From Oceanospirillaceae bacterium (GTDB lineage Bacteria; Pseudomonadota; Gammaproteobacteria; Pseudomonadales; Litoribrevibacteraceae), in assembly GCA_015665455.1 (NCBI GenBank), contig JADFAD010000006.1:1-64000 (forward strand): DNA of 64,000 nucleotides, given 5' to 3'. Shown piece by piece: positions 7,636-18,524 of the stretch. The position numbers were made by a program, and so were the translations under genes. The notes beneath the pieces are model-generated. The model was not told the origin of the DNA and made no database searches. It worked only from the letters and a program-made list of their open reading frames with translations. Every line of letters begins with the position of its first letter. Position 1 is the first letter of the stretch.

Positions 7636-8766
7636 TCAGTGACCAGATACAGCTTCCTGATCTGTCTTGATCCGATAGACAGGATATGGCGCTTGTTTCT
7701 TAACATCAGATGGTAAGCGACCAATCACTTCATGCAAAGCGCTGTTCGTAATATACAGATAACCATCCGGTCCAAAACTGAATCCATCTGGCCAGCGTAG
7801 TTTGTCTGTTTTAAGCAACGTGGTTCTTTCCCCTTGATCATTCATTCGAATAATCGCGGAATGCTCAATATCCGTCAGATAGACATTATTTTGATTATCC
7901 GTAGTCATCCCATCTGTCATCGTCTTACGACCAACAGGCTCAACGAAGCCAGCCAATATTTTATTATTTGCCTGAGCATACTTTAAATGACGCGTAGGCA
8001 GCTTATATAACATATCTCCGCTTACTGATGCATAAAAGAGGGTTTCGCCATCTCGACTTAACGCAATACCATCAACGCCAGGATTAATAGTAAAGATACC
8101 AGCTACGGTCATAGGTCGGCCTTGAACTACAGGCTCGTAATGACCACTTTTCACTGAGGCATCATTTTCTAAAATACGACGAGATTCTCTTTTTTCAACA
8201 CTGTATACAATCAGTGCTGGCGTTTTAGCCAATATACTGGCATCCGAGATATACAAATAAAGTCCATCAGGGCTTACCTGAAAATCATTTGCATGAGACC
8301 CAAGACCAAATATAGACGAAGGGAAATCATATTCGTGTACCAAAGCGCCCGAAGATAAGTCAAAAGCCAGCAACCTTGGTTGACCTATGCCATGAGAGCC
8401 AGTATCAAGAGCCCACAAACGGTTCTGTTGATCAATTCTTATGGATAAAACCTCCTGAAATGATTTTTCTTGAATCCCATCAGGCTGCCACTCTGCGCTC
8501 GGAAATGGAATAACTTCCCCATCAACCAACTCGACCACATTAAATTCCGGTCTCGCCTCTGGATGAAGGGTCAAAAATACTCGTCCATCTTGGTTTACAG
8601 CAACATTACCCGGTGGCGTTGGTAACTCAGCAACTAATTCAAGCTTATCTTCTGACCATATCGGCGCTGTAGTCAGATCAGGAAAGTGCCCTGTCTCAGC
8701 GTAACGCCACCAAATAAATAAAGTAGCCAATGCTACGATCACACATAGAAACGTCAGTTTTTTCAT
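7636..8766 (-). CDS. Exported or membrane-anchored royal-jelly/yellow-like beta-propeller protein
   Basis: A 376-residue protein with an N-terminal hydrophobic segment (residues about 4-21, LTFLCVIVALATLFIWW) that is a signal anchor or uncleaved signal. The rest is a six-bladed beta-propeller of the major royal jelly/yellow family, often annotated as L-dopachrome tautomerase-related or SMP-30-like. Visible blade motifs are LWALDTGSHG, DGLYLYISDA, NPGVDGIALSRDGE and WPDGFSFGPDGYLYITN. The catalytic role of the bacterial members is not settled. Its position 31 bases downstream of the RluA-type gene, on the same strand, allows cotranscription with pepD and that gene. Confidence 0.8.
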   Translation of the reverse strand: MKKLTFLCVIVALATLFIWWRYAETGHFPDLTTAPIWSEDKLELVAELPTPPGNVAVNQDGRVFLTLHPEARPEFNVVELVDGEVIPFPSAEWQPDGIQEKSFQEVLSIRIDQQNRLWALDTGSHGIGQPRLLAFDLSSGALVHEYDFPSSIFGLGSHANDFQVSPDGLYLYISDASILAKTPALIVYSVEKRESRRILENDASVKSGHYEPVVQGRPMTVAGIFTINPGVDGIALSRDGETLFYASVSGDMLYKLPTRHLKYAQANNKILAGFVEPVGRKTMTDGMTTDNQNNVYLTDIEHSAIIRMNDQGERTTLLKTDKLRWPDGFSFGPDGYLYITNSALHEVIGRLPSDVKKQAPYPVYRIKTDQEAVSGH

Positions 8767-8797
8767 CTATTCGTTCTCATTTTATTTATTCAAAATA

Positions 8798-9523
8798 TTA
8801 AAGAGTAGGCCATGGAAGTTTAGAAGGTTCACCTAGGCCAATAAGCGTGTCAATCAAACCGTCATGAAGAAAAAGACGCCCCGTATTAGGTAATGCATTA
8901 ACACTTATGATTTCTTCATCGTATTTAAATCTGAGGCTCCATGCATGTAAGTAACCTCGATCAACCTTCTTTACATCATCCGCTTTGCCATAACGAAGAT
9001 CCCCCAAGATCGTTGCACCAACACTTTTCATGGCCACTCTCAATTGGTGTGTTTTTCCAGTATGGGGTTTTAACAAGAATAAACGTAAGCCCTTACTTAC
9101 TTCATCCGAGAGACTGTACGTAAAGAACTGGGTAACCGCCGGATTAAAGTGAGTCTTCACCAACTTCCAACTGCCACCTCTAGACTTCTCCATATCACCC
9201 TTAATTAAACCTTGTTTCTTTTTCGGTTTTTGATCTGAAAGTGCAATGTAGTATTTACTAACCTCTCGTTTCTCAAACATTTGGCTAAGTAAGCGATTAC
9301 TCTCAACCGACTTAGCTAAAATTAACAACCCTGACGTCATCTTGTCCAATCGATGAACAAGGTAGAGCTTAGAATAACCTAAGGTTTGAGCCACATGATC
9401 CACCAAACCGATGTCTTGGTTATCTCGATGAACACTGACGCCTGAAGCTTTATTAATAATGACAAAGTCAGCGTGATTAAGGACAAGCTGAAACAAGGCC
9501 GATTCCTCAGAAATATTATTCAT
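8798..9523 (-). CDS. RluA-family RNA pseudouridine synthase
   Basis: A 241-residue single-domain pseudouridine synthase without an S4 domain. The catalytic motif is intact (YLVHRLDKMTSGLLILAKS, with Asp as nucleophile). The substrate-fold blocks FVIINKASGVSVHRD, HTGKTHQLRVAMKSVGA and ILGDLRYG are present. It isomerises a uridine in rRNA or tRNA; the exact position cannot be told. The ATG at 9523 is preferred to the TTG at 9535, having a GAG upstream at usual spacing. The gene overlaps the end of pepD by 8 bases, which suggests translational coupling. Confidence 0.9.
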   Translation of the reverse strand: MNNISEESALFQLVLNHADFVIINKASGVSVHRDNQDIGLVDHVAQTLGYSKLYLVHRLDKMTSGLLILAKSVESNRLLSQMFEKREVSKYYIALSDQKPKKKQGLIKGDMEKSRGGSWKLVKTHFNPAVTQFFTYSLSDEVSKGLRLFLLKPHTGKTHQLRVAMKSVGATILGDLRYGKADDVKKVDRGYLHAWSLRFKYDEEIISVNALPNTGRLFLHDGLIDTLIGLGEPSKLPWPTL

Positions 9524-10979
9524 AGGATCTCGCAAGCTTTTCTAATACAGCGAGCAGTAGATCCCAAAAGCGCTCAACGGATTTAATCTCGACCCTTTCA
9601 TCCGGAGAGTGAGCACCAGTAATGGTCGGTCCAAATGAAATCATATCCCAATCCGGATAAATATCACCGAGCAAACCACATTCAAGCCCTGCATGTATAA
9701 CCTGTACCCCTGCCTCCTTCCCCATAAGGCCTAAATATACAGACTTGGTTATCTCCAATAGTTTAGGGTCTTTCGACGGTGTCCACCCAGGATAAGCCCC
9801 TTCAGCAGACACTTCAGCTCCTATCATTTCAAAACAACTTCGAATTCTTTGAACCGTATTATCCCGCGCATGATTCTTTAAACTTCTTGTCATAAACAAT
9901 AATGACACTGCGCCCGATTCCGTAGAAATCACACCAAGGTTAGAAGACGTTTCAACAACCCCGTCAAATTCGGCACTGTTTCTCATCACACCATTAGGAC
10001 AAACAACAACGGAACTTAATAACCCATGAACCGCCTCAGGGACCATCACTTCTTCAGGTAAATCGATGGTGCAAGTCTTTATCATTAAACCCGATTCAAT
10101 CGCGCCGTATTCGTCAGAAATATCATCCACGATCGAAGATAAGCTTTCATTAAAACTTTCCCGTTCACTTTCAGGAAAAACAACCGTTGCAAACGCTTCC
10201 CTAGGAATTGCATTCCTTAAGGTCCCGCCATTAATATCTGAAATTGCCAAATCAACCTTATGGGATAAACTCAGTAAAACGCGACATAACAGCTTATTGG
10301 CATTTCCTCGCCCTTTGTGGATATCTATCCCTGAATGCCCACCTCTTAGCCCTGTAACACTTAACTCAACAGCAGAATAACCTTCAGCAGCAAGCCCTTC
10401 AGTGGATACGGGCCAATTAATGTTTACATCGACGCCGCCAGCACAACCGACGTATAACTCCCCTTCTTCTTCCGTATCTAGATTCAAGAGGACCCTGCCA
10501 TCAAACCAATTAGGTTGAAGGCCAAATGCACCACTCATTCCTGCTTCTTCATCAACCGTCAGCAAGCCTTCTAATGGCCCGTGCTCAACACCCTCGCTGA
10601 ACATAACGGCCAATATTGCTGCCACGCCTATGCCATTATCAGCCCCAAGCGTTGTTCCATCTGCAGTAACCCAGTCCCCATCTATGTAAGCATTGATCGG
10701 ATCTTTTACAAAATCATGATCTTTCGAAGTGTTTTTCTGAGGCACCATATCAATGTGACTTTGCAACACAACCGGTACAGATCGTTCAAAACCTTCAGTG
10801 GCACTCTTTACAAGCCGTATATTTCCTAACTCATCTGTGGATGCCTCAACGTTAAATTTCTTCGCTTCATCAAGTATAAAAGCAATCAACTCGGCCTCAT
10901 TTTTAGAGGGATGAGGAATGGAACATATTTTGGAAAAATACTGCCATAAAGATTGCGGCTTCAGTTGAGAAATCGACAT
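9516..10979 (-). CDS. pepD: Aminoacyl-histidine dipeptidase (peptidase D, M20C)
   Basis: A 487-residue cytosolic zinc dipeptidase that cleaves Xaa-His dipeptides such as carnosine. The M20C plan is clear: metal site VLQSHIDMVPQK (His and Asp), TTLGADNGIGVAA (bridging Asp), LLTVDEEAGMSGA (catalytic Glu pair), dimerisation-domain GLRGGHSGIDIHKGRG, and the final metal ligand in FGPTITGAHSPDERV. Length matches E. coli PepD (485). The stop overlaps the start of the pseudouridine synthase gene, so the two are probably cotranscribed. Confidence 0.96.
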   Translation of the reverse strand: MSISQLKPQSLWQYFSKICSIPHPSKNEAELIAFILDEAKKFNVEASTDELGNIRLVKSATEGFERSVPVVLQSHIDMVPQKNTSKDHDFVKDPINAYIDGDWVTADGTTLGADNGIGVAAILAVMFSEGVEHGPLEGLLTVDEEAGMSGAFGLQPNWFDGRVLLNLDTEEEGELYVGCAGGVDVNINWPVSTEGLAAEGYSAVELSVTGLRGGHSGIDIHKGRGNANKLLCRVLLSLSHKVDLAISDINGGTLRNAIPREAFATVVFPESERESFNESLSSIVDDISDEYGAIESGLMIKTCTIDLPEEVMVPEAVHGLLSSVVVCPNGVMRNSAEFDGVVETSSNLGVISTESGAVSLLFMTRSLKNHARDNTVQRIRSCFEMIGAEVSAEGAYPGWTPSKDPKLLEITKSVYLGLMGKEAGVQVIHAGLECGLLGDIYPDWDMISFGPTITGAHSPDERVEIKSVERFWDLLLAVLEKLARSYE

Positions 10980-11178
10980 TGATGAACTCCAATAAGTTAC
11001 TAATACCTAAGAACCAAAAATATGCTCAGCCATCGATTATAGAATGAATTCAGAGCATTACGAGCATTGTTCACTAAGAATCTGAGTAAACCAGCCATGA
11101 ATAGAACCTTAGGTTGTGAAACAACGTCATCATTATTTGGATAATGAGAACAAACAATAACGATGCCTAAGGATTAAT

Positions 11179-11481
11179 ATGACAACGCTTCTACATATCG
11201 ACTTCCCATTTAAAGGGCCATTTGGATCTAAATTAACTCAACAACAAGAGAGTCTTGCTCAAGAAATTAATAAAGAAAAAGGCCTTATCTGGAAGGTTTG
11301 GACAGAAAACCCAAAACAACAAGAAGCAGGAGGCGTTTATTTATTTAAAAGCGAGACCTACGCTCAACAGTATTTACAAAAGTATCTGGGAAAAATGATC
11401 AGTAATGGAATAACCGAGGTTCGAACACAAATATTTGAAGTCAACACAGGGCTTTCGTTGCTAACACGAGGGCCAATTTAA
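11179..11481 (+). CDS. YdhR-family putative mono-oxygenase
   Basis: A 100-residue protein of the YdhR family (dimeric alpha/beta-barrel, ferredoxin-like fold). Typical blocks are LLHIDFPFKGPFG at the N-terminus, GLIWKVWTENPKQQEAGGVYLF in the middle and the ending EVNTGLSLLTRGPI. The length equals E. coli YdhR (101). It is assigned to mono-oxygenases by structural likeness, and the substrate is unknown. A good ribosome-binding site (AAGGA) precedes the ATG. Alanine dehydrogenase follows after 93 bases on the same strand. Confidence 0.88.
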   Translation: MTTLLHIDFPFKGPFGSKLTQQQESLAQEINKEKGLIWKVWTENPKQQEAGGVYLFKSETYAQQYLQKYLGKMISNGITEVRTQIFEVNTGLSLLTRGPI

Positions 11482-11574
11482 ACAAAAAGTTGCAGAACTT
11501 TTAAATCCTTCAACCATACTTAATAAATGATATTCCCATTAAAAATTAAACCACGAATGCACGCGAGGTTTCAT

Positions 11575-12690
11575 ATGTTGATTGGAATTCCAAAAGAAAT
11601 CAAAAACCATGAGTACCGTGTAGGCATGACACCCGAAAGTGTCGCTGAGGCTGTACATCACGGACATCAAGTACTGGTTGAAGATTGCGCAGGCTCAGGT
11701 ATAGGCGCCACTAACGAGCACTATCGAAATGCGGGGGCAAGCATAATAGACTCTGCAGAAGAGATATTTTCAACCGCAGACATGATTATAAAGGTGAAAG
11801 AACCACAAGCCAGTGAACGCGCTTGCTTAAAGGAAGACCAATTATTATTCACATACTTGCACTTAGCACCAGATCCAGAGCAAACCAACGATTTACTTAA
11901 ATCAGGCGCCACCTGCATTGCCTATGAAACAATTACTGATGTCCATGGAACGCTTCCCCTATTAAAACCAATGAGCCAAGTAGCAGGCAGAATGTCTGTC
12001 CAAGCGGGTGCGACAGCCCTAGAAAAATCCCACAAAGGCAAAGGACTGTTGTTAGGAGGTGTCCCAGGAGTCACGCCTGCTAAAGTCGTTATCCTCGGTG
12101 GAGGTGTTGTGGGTTTTAATGCCGCTCAAATGGCGATAGGTCTTCAAGCTGATGTAACAATAATTGATAAGAACCCTGCTGTTTTAGAATCCCTCTCACA
12201 TTACTTTGGAAGTAAAACAAAAACACTCTACTCAACTCGTACGACCTTAGAGGATACTGTCTTATCTGCAGACTTAGTCATTGGAGCCGTGCTCATACCA
12301 GGAGCAGCAGCGCCTAAACTAGTAACTCGAAAAATGATTCCCCAAATGGAAGCAGGGACGGTACTGGTTGATGTGGCCATAGATCAAGGAGGTTGCTTTG
12401 AAACGTCGAAACCCACTACCCATGAGTCACCAACTTTCCTCATCGAGGATATCGTTCACTACTGTGTAGCTAATATGCCTGGAGGGGTAGCACGAACCTC
12501 CACTTACGCTCTCAATAACGCGACATTACCATTTATCTTAACACTTGCAGATAAAGGCTGGGTTGAAGCCTGCCGGAACAACAAACACTTACTTAACGGT
12601 CTTAATATCTGGCAGGGAAAAGTAACCAATGAACCTGTTGCTAACGCATTAGGCCATACCTTTACCGCCCCTATTTCGGCACTTACCTGA
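11575..12690 (+). CDS. ald: Alanine dehydrogenase
   Basis: A 371-residue NAD-dependent L-alanine dehydrogenase that reversibly deaminates alanine to pyruvate and ammonia. It starts with the diagnostic MLIGIPKEIKNHEYRVGMTP. The active-site Lys is in IIKVKEP and the His in FTYLHLAPD. The Rossmann motif VVILGGGVVGFNAA is near residue 170 and NMPGGVARTSTYALNNAT near the C-terminus. The ATG at 11575 (GAGG seven bases before) gives the standard length; the upstream in-frame ATG at 11527 adds an unconserved tail. A hairpin follows the stop. Confidence 0.97.
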   Translation: MLIGIPKEIKNHEYRVGMTPESVAEAVHHGHQVLVEDCAGSGIGATNEHYRNAGASIIDSAEEIFSTADMIIKVKEPQASERACLKEDQLLFTYLHLAPDPEQTNDLLKSGATCIAYETITDVHGTLPLLKPMSQVAGRMSVQAGATALEKSHKGKGLLLGGVPGVTPAKVVILGGGVVGFNAAQMAIGLQADVTIIDKNPAVLESLSHYFGSKTKTLYSTRTTLEDTVLSADLVIGAVLIPGAAAPKLVTRKMIPQMEAGTVLVDVAIDQGGCFETSKPTTHESPTFLIEDIVHYCVANMPGGVARTSTYALNNATLPFILTLADKGWVEACRNNKHLLNGLNIWQGKVTNEPVANALGHTFTAPISALT

Positions 12691-12709
12691 CGTAACCTCT
12701 AGATAATTC

Positions 12710-12733
12710 AGGTTCCTAAGGTCCTAGGAACCT
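12710..12733 (+). terminator. Probable terminator of ald
   Basis: AGGTTCCTA and TAGGAACCT form a perfect 9-bp stem around a 6-base loop 20 bases after the ald stop. The following tract (AACATTCTCTTT) is only moderately T-rich, so termination may be weak. Confidence 0.55.
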
Positions 12734-12799
12734 AACATTCTCTTTAAAAATCAGTTGCAACCACACTCATCTATGCCAAAATTTCTGAAGAAATCTTAA

Positions 12800-13948
<1,149 letters not shown>

Positions 13949-13961
13949 AGAGACTTTCATT

Positions 13962-14810
13962 GTGTTAAACGAAATATCAGCGCTTACAGAAGTTGATCGT
14001 GCCCGAAGCTTTGGCGGTTGGCAAATTCGCTATGAACATCAGTCATTCGTTCTTGATTGTAAAATGACGTTTTCAGTGTACCTTCCGCCACAAGCAGAGG
14101 AAGCCAACGTCTCTCACGTGTATTGGTTATCAGGCCTAACCTGTGATGATCAAAATTTTGTGACCAAAGCTGGCGCACAGAGATACGCAGCGGAACAGGG
14201 GTTAGCAATTATTGCCCCTGATACCAGCCCCAGAGGTAACTTAATACACGATGTGGATGCTTGGGATCTAGGGCAAGGCGCAGGCTTTTACCTGAATGCC
14301 ACTCAAAATCCATGGTCAAAAAACTACCAAATGGCTAACTACATTCTGACCGAGCTTATTCCGACCATAAATAAGACTCAACCGATACGCCCTGAACAAC
14401 GAGGTATATTTGGCCATTCAATGGGAGGCCACGGCGCATTAACCTTAGCATTGGCCAACCCGGACCTGTTCAAATCAGTTTCAGCGTTTTCGCCTATTTG
14501 CTCACCAATGCACTGCCCATGGGGTGAAAAAGCATTTGAGCAATACCTTGGTCAAGACTCTAACGCTTGGAAACAATACGACAGCTGTGAACTCATCAAA
14601 GAACACGGCCTGCCTTGGCCTGTTCTAGTCGATCAAGGAACGGACGATTCATTTCTTGAAGAACAACTCAAGCCCGAGCTATTGGTAGATGCAAGCAAAG
14701 GTCAACCGTACCCTCTCATCCTAAACATGCGTGAAGGTTACGATCATAGCTATCACTTTATCTCCAGTTTCATTGGTGAACACATCAAGCACCACGCGCA
14801 ATACTTATAG
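13962..14810 (+). CDS. fghA: S-formylglutathione hydrolase
   Basis: A 282-residue serine esterase (alpha/beta hydrolase) that releases formate and glutathione from S-formylglutathione. The nucleophile elbow is GHSMGGHGALTLAL (Ser near residue 150), the Asp lies in VDQGTDDSFL and the His in EGYDHSYHFISSF. The GTG at 13962, preceded by GAGAG, gives the normal family length (about 280). The longer frame from 13917 would overlap frmA. It is cotranscribed with frmA by position. Confidence 0.95.
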   Translation: MLNEISALTEVDRARSFGGWQIRYEHQSFVLDCKMTFSVYLPPQAEEANVSHVYWLSGLTCDDQNFVTKAGAQRYAAEQGLAIIAPDTSPRGNLIHDVDAWDLGQGAGFYLNATQNPWSKNYQMANYILTELIPTINKTQPIRPEQRGIFGHSMGGHGALTLALANPDLFKSVSAFSPICSPMHCPWGEKAFEQYLGQDSNAWKQYDSCELIKEHGLPWPVLVDQGTDDSFLEEQLKPELLVDASKGQPYPLILNMREGYDHSYHFISSFIGEHIKHHAQYL

Positions 14811-14928
14811 AGATAACGTTTACTCAATCCAAAGTTACGGAGGCAGTAAAGAAACGGGGTACAGGTAACAAACTTTAATTTAATAAGCTGATATGATGCT
14901 TTGATATCTAATAATTAAGGCAAACATC

Positions 14929-15510
14929 ATGGACTGGATGGAATTCACTATCGGCTTATTAAATGCCATAAGCTGGCCCGCTGTTGTGCTCATCGTACTT
15001 TTCTCATTCAGAAAAAATATTATTCGCTTGGTTCCTTTTACTCGAAAACTAAAGTTCAAAGACTTTGAAGTTCAGTTCAGCGATGAAATTGACCAGCTCG
15101 TTCAAAAAGCTCAAACCGCCTTTCCCGATTTAAAATCAGACCCCAAAACGCATTTAACAGCAGCTGCGCGACACCTTCCTAACAGTTGCGTACTGGAGGC
15201 TTGGGACATAGTTCATCAACAAGCACAAACGCTCGTCAAGAAACATTTTCCCGACGCCAATATCGGAGAAACCACCCCTTATAAAGACATTGGGTTCGTA
15301 CTGACCAAACAAGAAGTTCTAGATCTAAAGAAAAGTAAGCTATTCAATGAACTCCGAAGATTAAGAAATAAAGTCGCGCACGCAGAAGGTTATGAAGTTG
15401 GAGGCTCTGAAGCAATTCAGTACGTTGAACTGTGTTTTAGGCTGATTGATTACTTCAAAGAACTGACCGCAACGATGAATGAACTTGATAAAACACTTGT
15501 CTCTCAATAA
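14929..15510 (+). CDS. Membrane-anchored protein with a HEPN/DUF4145-like domain
   Basis: A 193-residue protein that I do not recognise as a named gene. Residues about 8-31 form one transmembrane helix (NAISWPAVVLIVLFSF) followed by a basic stretch (RKNIIRLV, FTRKLKFKDF). The cytoplasmic part is helical and contains ELRRLRNKVAHAEGY near residue 145. This fits the R-x4-H signature of HEPN-type and DUF4145-like domains, some of which are RNases. Its neighbours (formaldehyde detoxification and GST) give no functional hint. AAGG precedes the ATG. Confidence 0.65.
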   Translation: MDWMEFTIGLLNAISWPAVVLIVLFSFRKNIIRLVPFTRKLKFKDFEVQFSDEIDQLVQKAQTAFPDLKSDPKTHLTAAARHLPNSCVLEAWDIVHQQAQTLVKKHFPDANIGETTPYKDIGFVLTKQEVLDLKKSKLFNELRRLRNKVAHAEGYEVGGSEAIQYVELCFRLIDYFKELTATMNELDKTLVSQ

Positions 15511-15605
15511 TGATTGAAAATCTACGAGGTTAGTAACTCAATTTTATTTTCTAACCACGAATATGCTTACTAGACTGTAAGTACAGCGGACAAAGGAGCA
15601 GTCAC

Positions 15606-16256
15606 ATGCAACTCATCATAGGCAATAAAAACTATTCATCGTGGTCTTTACGGCCTTGGTTATTAATGAAAAAGGCCGGCTTAAAATTCGAAGAAATTCG
15701 AATCTCCCTCAACACAGAAACCACAAAAATAGAGCTGGCAGAGTACTCACCAAGTATGAAAGTCCCTGTTCTCATTGATCAAGGTAATACCATCTGGGAT
15801 TCGTTTTCCATCATGGAGTACATTTCAGAGCGTTACATGAATAACGAAGGCTGGCCCCAAGACTTATCCACAAGAGCGGTAGGTCGGTCGGCAGCATCTG
15901 AAATGCATTCAGGCTTTTTCTCTATACGAAATGAATTACCAATGAATTGCCGAATAGACATCAAACTGCCTCTGTCCCCCGCTGTCCGAGCAGAAGTCGA
16001 CCGAATAGAAAGTCTTTGGACGGAATTGCGAGAAGAGTTTACCTCTTACGGGCCATGGCTTCTTGGTGAATTCAGCATTCTAGATTGCATGTTTGCACCA
16101 ATCGCCATCCGCTTCTCAGGCTACCAGGTTGATGTCAACACCATCTGTCAAACCTACATGGATCACCTTCTCTCAGATCCCCATATGGAACAATGGACAC
16201 ACGAAGGTCAGAAAGAATCAGAAGTAATACAAATGAGTGAGATCTCATTTCGATAA
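15606..16256 (+). CDS. Glutathione S-transferase family protein
   Basis: A 216-residue GST. The N-terminal thioredoxin-like domain starts MQLIIGNKNYSSWSLRPWL, with the Ser-Ser-Trp-Ser glutathione-activating region, and carries the cis-Pro motif MKVPVLID and the glutathione-binding Glu/Asp-Ser equivalent (TIWDSFSIMEYI). The C-terminal helical domain includes GPWLLGEFSILDCMFAPIA, the usual N-capping box. The substrate is unknown. The start is well supported by AAAGGAG seven bases upstream. Confidence 0.93.
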   Translation: MQLIIGNKNYSSWSLRPWLLMKKAGLKFEEIRISLNTETTKIELAEYSPSMKVPVLIDQGNTIWDSFSIMEYISERYMNNEGWPQDLSTRAVGRSAASEMHSGFFSIRNELPMNCRIDIKLPLSPAVRAEVDRIESLWTELREEFTSYGPWLLGEFSILDCMFAPIAIRFSGYQVDVNTICQTYMDHLLSDPHMEQWTHEGQKESEVIQMSEISFR

Positions 16257-16373
16257 ACACATAAAATAAATAATTTTTATGAATTTTCCATTACTTTCCT
16301 GCAATTTCTGAAAAGCAGTCTAAAGTATAGCTATCAAGCTCAAGCCATTAAGCTTGTATGTGTTTTCCTTGGC

Positions 16374-16387
16374 GCCCCTTCGGGGGC
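16374..16387. other. Short GC-rich UUCG hairpin after the GST gene
   Basis: GCCCC-TTCG-GGGGC forms a compact stem with a UUCG loop between the convergent GST and GNAT genes. No T-tract follows on either strand. It could still act as a transcript 3-prime stabiliser or a weak terminator. Confidence 0.4.
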
Positions 16388-16397
16388 CCACCCTTAA

Positions 16398-16895
16398 TTA
16401 CCCCTCTACTTCTTCTTTATATACCCTGAAGCCACGTTTTTGATAATTACTCAACGCACTTGGGTGATCCAAAGTACATGTATGCACCCACACCCTACTG
16501 ACGCCCGACCAACACCAAGCTGACTGAATCGCACGGGTCAATAAATCACCGCCCAGCCCTTTACCAATAAACTGTTCCGTTAAACCAAAGTACAATATTT
16601 CAACATCATCACCGTCACGCAGAAGCTCGTAATAGCCCGCTATCCCGCCATGGCAATACGCAACCCAAGTTTGATGTGACTCAGATTCGACCAGTGCTTG
16701 CCATTGTTCATCAGACCAACTTAACTTGTCTGTCCACCCCCAAGACTCACCCACGAACTGATATAAAAAACGATTAAATTGATATTGATCAACCCCACTC
16801 ATATTTACCTCTAAAGCACTGATCTGCGCTTTAGGGCATAAATCATCAACGGATGTCATCTCTAGATATGACGTAACAACGGGTTTATTCGACAT
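16398..16895 (-). CDS. GNAT-family N-acetyltransferase
   Basis: A 165-residue acetyltransferase. The acetyl-CoA-binding motif is GLTEQFIGKGLGGDLLTRAI (pattern Q/RxxGxG/A), near residues 105-125. The conserved core strand WVAYCHGGIAGYYEL precedes it, and VWVHTCTLDHPSALSNYQKRGF forms the C-terminal splayed strand with the usual Asn-Tyr-x-Lys-x-Gly-Phe. The substrate is not predictable. Either the ATG at 16895 or the GTG at 16910 could be the start; neither has a strong ribosome-binding site. Confidence 0.85.
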   Translation of the reverse strand: MSNKPVVTSYLEMTSVDDLCPKAQISALEVNMSGVDQYQFNRFLYQFVGESWGWTDKLSWSDEQWQALVESESHQTWVAYCHGGIAGYYELLRDGDDVEILYFGLTEQFIGKGLGGDLLTRAIQSAWCWSGVSRVWVHTCTLDHPSALSNYQKRGFRVYKEEVEG

Positions 16896-17031
16896 GAATT
16901 GGCCATTCACTTTCTATTAGTTGCTTTCAGTTTACGGCTTTTAAAAACGAATACCTAGATCAAAAAAAATCAATACAGGAGCAAGCAACTTTCTTATCAA
17001 GACTTAATTCTACTCATCTACACTTAAGGAT

Positions 17032-18411
17032 ATGACTATTAGCGTATTTGATCTTTTCAAAATTGGCATAGGCCCTTCCAGTTCACACACGGTAGGCCCC
17101 ATGATTGCTGCACGACGCTTTTTATATCATTTAAAAAGACACGCTGTATTCTTACACACAGAAAAAGTAGTCATTGATTTATACGGCTCTCTCGCTCTTA
17201 CAGGCAAAGGCCATGCGACCGGGACAGCAATCCTTATGGGGCTTCAAGGCGAACAACCCCATTTGATAAAAGCCAACACAGTTTCGGATTCGCTAAAGCA
17301 AATCATTAAATCTCAGAAATTAGATTTATTACTCGAAAAAGAAATCTCATTTAACCGAAAACAACACCTACGCTTTAACTACCAATCCGTGCTCCCTGAA
17401 CACCCTAATGGCATGTCCTTCACCGCTTACGATGCCTATGGCATTGTCCTTAAACAAAGAAGCTATTATTCAATCGGTGGCGGCTTCGTTTTATCTGAAG
17501 ATGAAATGACCTTACAAGCAGAAAAAACGGAGGACAAAACATCGTTTCAATTTTCATCCGCCCAAGAGTTGCTATCTCAGTGTGAATACCAGCACTTATC
17601 CATTGCTGAGTTAGTCTTAAAAAATGAAAACAGCCATCGCCCTTATCAAGACACAAAACAAGGCATACTCAATATTTGGCAAGCCATGGATGAATGCATT
17701 CAACAAGGCTGTCATGCGGAAGGATTATTACCCGGTGGATTGAACGTCGAGCGAAGAGCAAAAAAGCTACATCAACGTTTAAATCAAACATCCTCTGAAG
17801 ACAATCTTTCTTTAATGGACTGGGTAAATCTATTTGCTCTGGCGGTAAACGAAGAAAATGCGGCTGGAGGCCGAGTTGTTACAGCACCAACTAACGGCGC
17901 AGCGGGGGTAATTCCTGCTGTACTCGCCTATTACGTTCGATTTGTGAACCCAAATCAAGAAATAACAAAAGAGGATGGCATCCTAACATTCATGTTAACC
18001 GCTACCGCTATAGGAGCGTTATTCAAAGAAAATGCATCCATTTCGGCCGCTGAAGTGGGCTGCCAAGGCGAGGTCGGCGTTGCATGTTCTATGGCTGCAG
18101 CAGGCCTGACCGCAGTACTAGGAGGCAGCAATCAACAGATAGAGAATGCCGCTGAAATTGGAATGGAGCACAACCTCGGTCTAACATGCGATCCCATCAA
18201 AGGCCTAGTTCAAATCCCTTGTATTGAAAGAAATACGATGGGCGCAGTGCAAGCGATCAACGCTTCTCGTCTTGCTATTCTCGGCGATGGCCATCATAAA
18301 GTTTCTCTCGATCAAGTGATTGAAACTATGAGACAAACAGGCAGTGATATGCAGGAAAAGTACAAGGAAACCTCACAAGGGGGACTGGCCGTCAATGTCG
18401 TCGAGTGCTGA
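17032..18411 (+). CDS. sdaA: L-serine ammonia-lyase (L-serine dehydratase)
   Basis: A 459-residue iron-sulphur serine deaminase converting L-serine to pyruvate and ammonia. The N-terminal domain begins [21 protein letters not shown], the family hallmark. The catalytic domain holds [18 protein letters not shown] and the three [4Fe-4S] cysteines in [27 protein letters not shown] and VQIPCIERN. It is a single-chain E. coli-type enzyme of normal length. AAGGAT lies just before the ATG. argE follows after 113 bases on the same strand. Confidence 0.96.
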   Translation: MTISVFDLFKIGIGPSSSHTVGPMIAARRFLYHLKRHAVFLHTEKVVIDLYGSLALTGKGHATGTAILMGLQGEQPHLIKANTVSDSLKQIIKSQKLDLLLEKEISFNRKQHLRFNYQSVLPEHPNGMSFTAYDAYGIVLKQRSYYSIGGGFVLSEDEMTLQAEKTEDKTSFQFSSAQELLSQCEYQHLSIAELVLKNENSHRPYQDTKQGILNIWQAMDECIQQGCHAEGLLPGGLNVERRAKKLHQRLNQTSSEDNLSLMDWVNLFALAVNEENAAGGRVVTAPTNGAAGVIPAVLAYYVRFVNPNQEITKEDGILTFMLTATAIGALFKENASISAAEVGCQGEVGVACSMAAAGLTAVLGGSNQQIENAAEIGMEHNLGLTCDPIKGLVQIPCIERNTMGAVQAINASRLAILGDGHHKVSLDQVIETMRQTGSDMQEKYKETSQGGLAVNVVEC

Positions 18412-18524
18412 AGCATACAAACAGGATTACCAGTGTATATTCCTCAAGAGAAGTCGTTTCTTTTTCTTTCATTGCCGAATAAGATGACATTAAGTTAAAT
18501 CGAATAATAAAAATCGGTGCTTTT

